A stretch of DNA of 25,830 nucleotides from a virus, in IMG/VR virus record IMGVR_UViG_3300006916_000335, positions 1 through 25,830 of that record. The stretch is one strand, 5' to 3'. Below the pieces are notes generated by a model. The model saw only the letters and a list, made by a program, of their open reading frames with translations, was not told the DNA's origin and ran no database searches. Each line of letters begins with the position of its first letter. Within the stretch, counting starts at the first letter, position 1. A program made the translations under genes and the position numbers. Shown one piece after another: positions 20,268-25,830 of the stretch.

Positions 20268-22400
20268 ATGAACCTAATCAGCCTCGACATCGAGACGTAC
20301 GGAGCAGCAAAGGCCAACCACATCGGCCTACTTCTGCCACAGCAGACAGTGTTCCACCCACGCAAGTCGGAGTACATCGACGAAGTAGCAAAGGAGAACT
20401 TGATTCTGACTGCGGCAGTGACACTGCCAAAGACTCCCCCCACATCGAGCGAATTGAACTTCGACTTGCTTGCTGGGCTGGAGCCCGGTTCGACGATGGT
20501 CTTCCAACTCCATCTCGAAGAACATAGGAAGATGCTGGCGTCTTGGATCTGGAATGCAGATGTCATCCTCGGCATGAACCTGCCGTTCGACATCCAGTAT
20601 CTCAAGTACTGCGGGTACGCTTTTCATAACTGGACGAAACTCGTAGACCTGTCTGTACTGAACTACCTGCACTCAGAGTTGCGGGAAGAGCGTAGCCTCA
20701 AGGCTCTCGGCCCTATCCTTGGGGCGTACTCATACTCCGAGACACTGAAGACCGTCAGGTACAAGCGGCCTACCGACGCCAAACTGCTTCAGTACAACGC
20801 TCAAGACACACACAACACGATGCTTGCGATCAGCGAACTGTCCAAGCGTTTGATTGAGGAAAAGTTTGACTCCCATTACGACTACTTCCGTGGTGCTTAC
20901 GCCCTTGGGTTTTATTCAAAGAGCCTCAAGGTCAGCATCGAAATGTCAGAGTCCGGAGTGCCCATGTCTTCGCATCAACTTCTCCGTCTCATGGACAAGT
21001 GCAAAGCAGAAACAGCAGAGGCAGAAGAAGAGGCTCGAGAGTACGACCTTATTCTTTACGGTCCCGGTTCCGCGAAGAGCAAGGACAAGTTCATCGGCGA
21101 AGTCATCAAGTTGATCGAGGAAGTATCGAACCCCGACATCATGGATGCACTGGACGTGACCCCCAAAAGCAAGAAAGTCTCGTTCTCCGACAAGAACCGG
21201 ACCACCCTGTACGAAGCACTGCCTGAGGGCATCGACGCCGACATGTACCGACGCTGCCTTGATGCAGCCAAGAAGCACAGCAAGGCAATGAAGTTGATGT
21301 CGTCGTACTGCTATCCGTTGCTTTACCACCGACGCAACAAGCCGGAGGACATGTCATCCATCATCATTCCGCCTGACATGAAGACGGCAACGCACGTCAC
21401 AATGGAAGTTCCTGTCTACAAAACTCCTGCCGACAGAGTGGATGCAGCCGACAAGAACCTGAGTGATGAGAAGATCAAGTTGATGAAGGGGAGGTTCAGC
21501 GGGGTGAGGCTACCGGGGAGTGGCGATGCCATCGCCTACCCGACGTGGTACGTCACACCATCCCACATCAAGAACGACACGGGCAGTAGTGGCGGCACCA
21601 TTCAGGGCCGCATTACCTGCAAGCAGCCGTCCGCCCAGACATTCCCGAAGCCCATCAAGGCATGTATCCGTAGCCGGTGGGACCGGGGCAGCATCGTGGC
21701 GATGGACCTGTCGCAGGCAGAACTACGGGTGGCAGCCCTCCTATCGGGCGAGGCCAGCATGATCGACGCCTACCAGAACGACCGTGATCTCCACGCAGAG
21801 AGGGCACGCACACTCTGGGGGGACTACGACGTTGACGCTACCTCGCAGCATCAACGCAGGCAGGTCGGCAAGATGATGAACTTCGCCGACTTGTTCTTGA
21901 GTAGTGCCAACACCATGCGTGAGCAGGTGTACGCACAATCCGGAGGTGACATCCTACTTCCTTTGTCTTTCTACCAGAAGGTTGTGAAGGAGAGGAGCAA
22001 GGTTCGACCGTCCCTTACCAAGTGGCAGCAGGGACTACTTGAAAAAGTGAAGACCGAACGCAGAATCATGTTGCCACGCACCGGGCAATCAAGGACTTTT
22101 CTTGGAGACCTTGGTGCAATCAAGTCAGAAGTCGTCAACTTCCCCGTGCAAACCACGGCAGGCAACGTGACTTTGGCAATCCAACACTTTCTTCTTGACG
22201 AGTTGGATCCGAATGTCAAGATGTTCCTACAGATTTACGACGCGGTGTACCTTGACTGCCCGCCTAATCTCGTGGATCATGCGAAGGACTGCATCGACAG
22301 AGCAGTGAACCACGTTGCAACCGTGGGATACTGGCATTCGCTTCAAGTTATCTATAAGAACAAGGTTCCTCTGAAGCACGACGTGGAGACTTGGGACTGA
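20268..22400 (+). CDS. polA: Family A DNA polymerase with 3'-5' exonuclease
   Basis: The product is 710 residues and replicates phage DNA. The exonuclease domain is intact: motif I DIET (D7, E9), motif II NLPFD (D108) and motif III YNAQD (Y176, D180). The polymerase domain shows GRITCKQPSAQTFPK (template-binding region), motif A MDLSQAELRVA with D480, motif B from RRQVGKMMNFADLF (K535, N538) and motif C IYDAVYLD with D658. Motif C has Tyr and Ala where most members have His and Glu (HDE), and motif B has NFADLF instead of the usual NF/YGxxYG. The length fits short phage enzymes without the 5'-nuclease domain. The ERCC4 nuclease start overlaps its end. Confidence 0.93.
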   Translation: MNLISLDIETYGAAKANHIGLLLPQQTVFHPRKSEYIDEVAKENLILTAAVTLPKTPPTSSELNFDLLAGLEPGSTMVFQLHLEEHRKMLASWIWNADVILGMNLPFDIQYLKYCGYAFHNWTKLVDLSVLNYLHSELREERSLKALGPILGAYSYSETLKTVRYKRPTDAKLLQYNAQDTHNTMLAISELSKRLIEEKFDSHYDYFRGAYALGFYSKSLKVSIEMSESGVPMSSHQLLRLMDKCKAETAEAEEEAREYDLILYGPGSAKSKDKFIGEVIKLIEEVSNPDIMDALDVTPKSKKVSFSDKNRTTLYEALPEGIDADMYRRCLDAAKKHSKAMKLMSSYCYPLLYHRRNKPEDMSSIIIPPDMKTATHVTMEVPVYKTPADRVDAADKNLSDEKIKLMKGRFSGVRLPGSGDAIAYPTWYVTPSHIKNDTGSSGGTIQGRITCKQPSAQTFPKPIKACIRSRWDRGSIVAMDLSQAELRVAALLSGEASMIDAYQNDRDLHAERARTLWGDYDVDATSQHQRRQVGKMMNFADLFLSSANTMREQVYAQSGGDILLPLSFYQKVVKERSKVRPSLTKWQQGLLEKVKTERRIMLPRTGQSRTFLGDLGAIKSEVVNFPVQTTAGNVTLAIQHFLLDELDPNVKMFLQIYDAVYLDCPPNLVDHAKDCIDRAVNHVATVGYWHSLQVIYKNKVPLKHDVETWD

Positions 22401-22924
22401 AACGCGAGTGGGTCATCCTTCAAGACAGCAGAGAGAAGAAGCCACTGCTTTTTCCTGAGACGCTGTCGTTTCTTGACCCCACCAAGCCACCATGGTTCCG
22501 ACGCTCCGTTCGGGTACGTCTGCGTGTTGAGAAATACCCTCTTAAGACAGGGGATTACTGCCTTCTCGGCCACGAAAAGACGGCTCTCATTGAGCGTAAG
22601 GGATCATTGAGGGAGGTAGCAGGGTACTGCCTCACCAAGGATGGATGCCGCCGGTTCACCTCACAGGTGGATCGCCTCAAGGACGAGGCTGCCCTGCCCT
22701 ACCTTCTTCTCGAAGGCACCCCCGTAGATCTTCAAAGACCCACAAAATATGTGGAGAAACCGGGATTGGCTTTGGATTCTTTCCAGCGGATCCTGTTTCA
22801 AAAAGGGGTGCCCCTGATCTTGTTGCCTTCTGCAACGACTACGGCTCGTAAAGCCGTGGGCGAATGGGCGGCCCGATTGATGATCAACGGAGCAATAACC
22901 CATGGCATGGATGACGACGGATAG
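22391..22924 (+). CDS. ERCC4-type endonuclease (TTG start)
   Basis: The product is 177 residues. It carries the ERCC4 pattern: DSRE (12-15), KTGDY with D55, and IERKGS with E68, R69, K70 and S72, where the GDY-x(n)-ERK residues bind metal and catalyse cleavage. Family members (Mus81/XPF and phage/archaeal relatives) cut branched DNA; phage versions are thought to resolve replication or recombination intermediates. The first codon is TTG at 22391, overlapping the polymerase stop by 10 bases, with GGAG five bases upstream; no ATG lies nearby in frame. No helix-hairpin-helix domain follows, and the C-terminus is helical. Confidence 0.88.
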   Translation: MGLKREWVILQDSREKKPLLFPETLSFLDPTKPPWFRRSVRVRLRVEKYPLKTGDYCLLGHEKTALIERKGSLREVAGYCLTKDGCRRFTSQVDRLKDEAALPYLLLEGTPVDLQRPTKYVEKPGLALDSFQRILFQKGVPLILLPSATTTARKAVGEWAARLMINGAITHGMDDDG

Positions 22925-23177
22925 TGGATCAATCGCAAATGGTGCGACTTATACGTACAACACCATTGGGGATGCGACCCACAAGATTTGGATACTGACT
23001 GCTCAAAGCAGCATCACATACAAAAGAGGTTGTGGAGATACTTTTGCTGGACTTGGAGCGGGCATTACTGCCAACACGCCTAAGGAAGAAGTTACTGCTC
23101 CCCAAATTGAAATCACCAATGGGTCAGGCGGAGTAGCAACAGTGAAATTTATTGAGTGGGTCCGAGACCCTGCCTGA
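22902..23177 (+). CDS. Hypothetical 91-residue beta-rich protein
   Basis: The start is ATG at 22902, inside the end of the ERCC4 nuclease gene; further in-frame ATGs follow at 22908 and 22911. The product is rich in Thr, Gly, Ala and Ile with alternating hydrophobic residues (SGSIANGATYTYNTIGDATH, KIWILTAQSSITY, APQIEITNGSGGVATVKFIE), which suggests a small beta-sandwich. The stop overlaps the next ATG (TGATG). No homologue is recognised. Such folds are common in small phage structural or decoration proteins, but this gene lies among replication genes. Confidence 0.7.
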   Translation: MAWMTTDSGSIANGATYTYNTIGDATHKIWILTAQSSITYKRGCGDTFAGLGAGITANTPKEEVTAPQIEITNGSGGVATVKFIEWVRDPA

Positions 23178-23830
23178 TGGCACGAGTCCTCGTCATCGGA
23201 GACCTTCATTGTCCTGCCGACCTGACCCGGTATCGGCAGCACTGTCAGCGTGTCCGCGATAAGTACAAGACCACGAAGACCGTCTTCATCGGTGACATCG
23301 TGGATGCACACAGGTGGGGTAGATGGGATCCCCATCACGAGTCAGACTCTCCCCCCACTGAGTACAAGAAAACACTCAAGCGGGTGGAGTGGTGGCACAA
23401 AAATTTCCCTGACGCTCATGTCACCATTGGCAACCACGACATGCGGTCGGTGAAGCAGGCTCGCACTGTCGGCATTCCTGACAACATGGTGAAGTCCTAC
23501 GCTGACGCATGGCAAACCCCGTCATGGGAGTGGGTGAACAATGTCGAGATCGACAATGTCCGATACTTCCATGGCGAGGGTTACTCCGGTAAATCCCCCC
23601 ACCTCAATGCAGCCATGAACTCCATGAAGTCCACGGTCATGGGCCATATCCATGGCGTGTCAGGAATCCAGTGGTTTGCGAGGCCGGGTGGGAGGCACTT
23701 TGGAATGGCGGTGGGATGTGGGGTTGATGTGTCCCACCCCTACATGGCTTATGCCGAGAAGCATCCCACTAAACCCGTGCTATCATGCGGCGTAGTGATT
23801 GACAGGCACCCACACCTTGAGGTGATGTAA
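23177..23830 (+). CDS. Calcineurin-like metallophosphoesterase
   Basis: The product is 217 residues from ATG at 23177, chosen because it overlaps the preceding stop (TGATG); an in-frame GTG 21 bases upstream would extend into that gene. All metal-binding motifs are present: GDLH (D9, H11), GDIVD (D40, D43), GNHD (N86, H87, D88), FHGEG (H132) and GHIHG (H157, H159). The family hydrolyses phosphoester bonds in nucleic acids, nucleotides or proteins. Phage members near polymerase genes often take part in DNA or nucleotide metabolism, but substrate cannot be read here. It contains two copies of the nonamer TCCCCCCAC. Confidence 0.88.
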   Translation: MARVLVIGDLHCPADLTRYRQHCQRVRDKYKTTKTVFIGDIVDAHRWGRWDPHHESDSPPTEYKKTLKRVEWWHKNFPDAHVTIGNHDMRSVKQARTVGIPDNMVKSYADAWQTPSWEWVNNVEIDNVRYFHGEGYSGKSPHLNAAMNSMKSTVMGHIHGVSGIQWFARPGGRHFGMAVGCGVDVSHPYMAYAEKHPTKPVLSCGVVIDRHPHLEVM

Positions 23831-24060
23831 TGGCAACCAAGAAAAACTTTGCACTTCTTCACAATGTCATTGGAACTTTCATTGAAGAAGCAGGGGCAGA
23901 CGCAATGGTCGTCGTCTACTCCAAGGTACACAAGGGTAAGACAGAGACTTACTTGATTCCGTACGGCAACGCACACACCTGCAATGCCTTGATTGATTAC
24001 GCCTACGAAAACTACGATCCTCCCGAGGTCGAGGAAGTTGAAGAAGAAGCCGATGACTGA
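23830..24060 (+). CDS. Hypothetical 76-residue protein with acidic tail
   Basis: The ATG overlaps the preceding TAA (TAATG). Residues 1-60 form a compact domain (FALLHNVIGTFIEEAGADAM, VVVYSKVHKGKTETYLIPYG, ALIDYAYENY). The end is a run of acidic residues (PPEVEEVEEEADD). No family is recognised. The stop overlaps the start of the membrane protein gene. Acidic tails of this kind occur in phage DNA-mimic and DNA-binding proteins, but nothing else supports either here. Confidence 0.72.
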   Translation: MATKKNFALLHNVIGTFIEEAGADAMVVVYSKVHKGKTETYLIPYGNAHTCNALIDYAYENYDPPEVEEVEEEADD

Positions 24061-24319
24061 TTACTCAACCCAGAAAGTTTCTGCCGTGACCGGGGTTCTT
24101 CAACTTGTAGTGCTTGTTGTGGGGGTCGGAGGTTTGTTCTTCACTGTGGGCCAGAGACAGGAGACCCTCAATGTCACCCAGCAAGAAGTCTCGGATCTCA
24201 AAGCGATCTCTGCGGATCTTGTCAAAGCACAAGTCTTATCTTCGGCTAAGGACGGAGAACACGATCGCGCCCTCGAAGACATCCTTCGGCGACTCGCACA
24301 ACTCGAAGCCTCACGATGA
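24053..24319 (+). CDS. Small one-pass membrane protein with helical tail
   Basis: The ATG at 24053 overlaps the preceding stop; the product is 88 residues. One membrane segment is clear near residues 11-32 (VTGVLQLVVLVVGVGGLFFT). It is followed by a polar, coiled-coil-like region (QRQETLNVTQQEVSDLKAIS, then EHDRALEDILRRLAQLEASR). A single membrane segment plus a long helix fits an inner-membrane spanin, a holin-like protein or an accessory factor. The next gene encodes a lipoprotein, the partner expected in a two-component spanin, though that protein is unlike classical ones. A lysis role is inference. Confidence 0.72.
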   Translation: MTDYSTQKVSAVTGVLQLVVLVVGVGGLFFTVGQRQETLNVTQQEVSDLKAISADLVKAQVLSSAKDGEHDRALEDILRRLAQLEASR

Positions 24320-24329
24320 GTGGGAAGGG

Positions 24330-24941
24330 TTGGAACGACGATTGGCCGTTGCACAAATACTTGCAGTGGCGGCTCTTGTCATACTACTACTGGCAAGTTG
24401 TTCAGCATCAAAGCAGATCTCGTCGCAGACGACGGCCATCTCAGAGGCGGCGTCGTCATCGAGCGAACGCTTTGCCTACATCCAGTCCGAGTCGGTCAAG
24501 ACATCGCCGGACCTACCGAGAATAGAGCAAGCGGCACAGGGGGGACTGCAAGAGCAGGCGGATATTATCAGCCGCTCTTCCAAGATACACTATGCACTGA
24601 CGGGAGTGGAAGACCGCATCCCGGAGTGGGTCTATCTTCTGGAATACATCACGATCGCTTTGATCATATTGGGAGTAGGTTGGATCCTTTGGTATACGGG
24701 CATTGGGGCAGTCGTGAAACGACTACTTGGTTTCATACCCAGAGCCAAAAGGCAGGAAGCGGATCTTGCTTACGACGTAATGGATACAAACAGCCCTGCT
24801 ACCATGAGAGAATTCGTGGCAGCAAAGAGGGCTTCGGACGCAGAGTTTGATAGAGCCTATGAGCGAACAAGAACTCAAAGAACTGGAGAGGTTCGCACAG
24901 ATGAGCGACCCTCTTCCCGGATCAGATCTTTGGATGCTTGA
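24330..24941 (+). CDS. Phage lipoprotein with C-terminal membrane segment
   Basis: The start is uncertain: no ATG is in frame, and TTG at 24330 or 24342 are candidates. With 24330 the protein has 203 residues. A signal with RR and a hydrophobic core ends in the lipobox LASC (Cys 24), so it should be lipidated and cleaved by signal peptidase II. A Ser-rich linker and helical region follow, then a membrane segment at about 101-128 (YITIALIILGVGWILWYTGI). The charged C-terminus holds FIPRAKRQEADLAYDV and TMREFVAAKRASDAEFDRAY. The latter pattern recalls unnamed marine-phage proteins. A role in lysis or envelope modification is likely but unproven. Confidence 0.72.
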   Translation: MERRLAVAQILAVAALVILLLASCSASKQISSQTTAISEAASSSSERFAYIQSESVKTSPDLPRIEQAAQGGLQEQADIISRSSKIHYALTGVEDRIPEWVYLLEYITIALIILGVGWILWYTGIGAVVKRLLGFIPRAKRQEADLAYDVMDTNSPATMREFVAAKRASDAEFDRAYERTRTQRTGEVRTDERPSSRIRSLDA

Positions 24942-25047
24942 AGCATCCTCAGTAATCGTTTTTCTCGTTTCAAGAATAAGGAAAATGCAATGCTCACTAT
25001 CGCATCAATCGAAAGCCTCCTCGGGTCCATCTGGTTTGCAGGACTGA
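24859..25047 (+). CDS. Doubtful 62-residue overlapping gene
   Basis: The frame from ATG 24859 gives MSEQELKELERFAQMSDPLP and a hydrophobic patch SSVIVFLVSRIRKM, which look natural, but the last 20 residues do not. It overlaps the lipoprotein gene by 83 bases and the next membrane protein gene by 58 bases. The ribosome site is weak. It might be real, or a remnant. Its ELKELERFAQMSDP is loosely like ELKTLEKFLSASDE in the large gene at 25120. Confidence 0.3.
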   Translation: MSEQELKELERFAQMSDPLPGSDLWMLEASSVIVFLVSRIRKMQCSLSHQSKASSGPSGLQD

Positions 25048-25127
25048 TGTGCGTCGTTGGTTATGTGGGAGGCCACGTCTTCCCAATCAGCAAGATTGCA
25101 TCCCTGATCAGCAAGAGCGATGCTTGA
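24990..25127 (+). CDS. 45-residue one-pass membrane protein
   Basis: The gene reads from ATG 24990 (AAGGA about 9 bases upstream) to TGA 25125-25127. The product is MLTIASIESLLGSIWFAGLM continuing with CVVGYVGGHVFPISKIASLI and SKSDA. The central hydrophobic stretch (about 10-30) forms one membrane segment. The stop overlaps the ATG of the next gene by 8 bases. An ATG six bases upstream (24984) is in the same frame and would add two residues. With the two preceding membrane genes it forms a cassette of envelope proteins. Its small size would suit a holin or antiholin, but there is no proof. Confidence 0.68.
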   Translation: MLTIASIESLLGSIWFAGLMCVVGYVGGHVFPISKIASLISKSDA

Positions 25128-25830
25128 AGATCCACTAGGGCTTCTTGACCAGACGGGTCCTTCGAGAGTCCAGCCTGTGGCTCCCCCTCCGGGGAAGTTC
25201 CACAAAGAGTTTGGCTCTATCTATACCCGTCTCTTTGGCAAGAACCCCATCAGTGACGACGAACTCAAAACGCTAGAGAAGTTTCTTAGTGCCAGTGATG
25301 AAGACATTCTGGAACTACAGAAACTGATTGAAACGCAGGAACGGGTCAGGCCAAAGCCGAGCGAAGTCCCTTACTTCGATAATGAAGTAAGGACAATCGA
25401 CAAGCCTGCACCGAATGTGATCCGGTCCAACACCCGCATTTCTCCTATTCGGGGGTTGACTCCTGCAACCAATACCTTTGAACGTGTTGGTTTTCTAAAC
25501 ACACCGTTCATTGATATTGACTTCCCATCTGCATCGCACCACAAGGATGCCGTTACTTCGACGGGACTTCGCGGTGCTATTGAACAACTGCAAGACTATC
25601 AAAGACGAGTCAAGGCCAAAGGGTTCAACCCGATAGGCAATGTCTACATGACTCCCGCAGGTGTTCATTACATTGAACAGGGGTTCGAAATGAACCCCCG
25701 TACTTTCGACAGGATGGGGTTCAATAAACACACCGATCCTTTCTATCGTTCATTCTCCATGAACCCGACACCCATTGAGATGGCAAAGCATCCCAGTGAT
25801 TTCGGCATCATGGCGGGAGGCAAGGAAGGA
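25120..25830 (+). CDS. Large protein, 5' part only (runs off the right edge)
   Basis: From ATG 25120, overlapping the previous stop, 237 codons remain open to the window end. The start MLEDPLGLLDQTGPSRVQPV is Pro-rich. A helical region follows (ISDDELKTLEKFLSASDEDI, LELQKLIETQERVRP). The remainder is rich in Asn, Pro, Phe and Arg, with FLNTPFIDIDFPSASHHKDA and NPIGNVYMTPAGVHYIEQGF. There is no known motif. A location after the membrane cassette and this composition suggest a virion protein, perhaps of the tail or the capsid interior. If so, structural genes also resume on this strand. Confidence 0.75.
   Translation, partial: MLEDPLGLLDQTGPSRVQPVAPPPGKFHKEFGSIYTRLFGKNPISDDELKTLEKFLSASDEDILELQKLIETQERVRPKPSEVPYFDNEVRTIDKPAPNVIRSNTRISPIRGLTPATNTFERVGFLNTPFIDIDFPSASHHKDAVTSTGLRGAIEQLQDYQRRVKAKGFNPIGNVYMTPAGVHYIEQGFEMNPRTFDRMGFNKHTDPFYRSFSMNPTPIEMAKHPSDFGIMAGGKEG

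Larger units (their letters stand above)
3817..23602. repeat. Dispersed nonamer TCCCCCCAC (8 copies)
   Basis: Copies on the plus strand start at 3817, 6132, 17272, 18712, 20435, 23350 and 23594. One copy is on the minus strand at 5726-5734 (GTGGGGGGA in the given strand). They fall in both arms, in coding and non-coding DNA and in different codon frames, so a shared protein motif does not explain them. By chance about 0.2 copies are expected in both strands under equal base use, somewhat more in GC-rich DNA. Function unknown. Confidence 0.6.

Noticed and set aside
24316-24525. Arg/Ser-rich frame starting at ATG 24316
   Set aside because: The translation is dominated by RRR/SRS repeats typical of an off-frame read. 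The overlapping frame encodes a clean lipobox, a membrane segment and a natural C-terminus.
1-25830. tRNA genes, integrase, transposase, CRISPR arrays, phage RNA polymerase
   Set aside because: I looked for them on both strands while reading and saw none. Cloverleaf detection by eye is limited, so a divergent tRNA could be missed.

Overview
The window looks like the middle of a tailed double-stranded DNA bacteriophage genome (Caudoviricetes). It has terminase, portal, scaffold and capsid genes, a phage-type DNA replication set, small overlapping genes and almost no spare DNA. The tiny lysine-rich proteins and the lipoprotein/membrane pair near the right end recall families I know from aquatic, mainly marine, phages; that habitat and any host are inference. 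No tRNA, rRNA, integrase, transposase, CRISPR array or phage RNA polymerase is visible. Both edges cut through genes.

The window has two divergent arms that meet in a 34-bp gap near 12,040. The left arm (1-12,021) is transcribed leftward and carries virion genes. In transcription order these are a proline-rich coiled-coil protein, a large basic protein probably internal to the virion, two small proteins next to the terminase, the large terminase, a 100-residue protein, the portal, a scaffold-like protein with a TTG start, and the probable major capsid protein. A strong GC hairpin follows. After it come a 243-residue protein and four very small Lys/Arg-rich proteins, three of which begin with nearly the same residues.

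The right arm (12,056-25,830) is transcribed rightward. It opens with an SF3 (P4/D5-type) helicase, followed by about 420 bp of non-coding DNA with iteron-like repeats and an AT-rich block, which is the best replication-origin candidate here. From 13.9 to 18.3 kb there are short units of mostly unknown genes. They are separated by GC-rich hairpins, three of them classical terminators with a UUCG loop. Recognisable products here are a DUF2493 (SLOG-like) protein, a ribbon-helix-helix protein and an N4BP2-like P-loop kinase.

From 18.5 to 24.0 kb the genes overlap almost end to end: a family-4-type uracil-DNA glycosylase homologue, small proteins, a helix-turn-helix protein, a family A DNA polymerase with 3'-5' exonuclease, an ERCC4-type nuclease and a metallophosphoesterase. 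This is the DNA replication and repair module. From 24.05 to 25.13 kb there is a membrane/lipoprotein cassette that may serve lysis, followed by a large gene that runs off the right edge.

The features most worth a second look are the hairpin-punctuated early region, a 20-bp-stem hairpin before the DUF2493 gene, a quasi-palindrome filling the divergent gap, the origin-like repeats, and a dispersed nonamer (TCCCCCCAC) present eight times, seven in one orientation.
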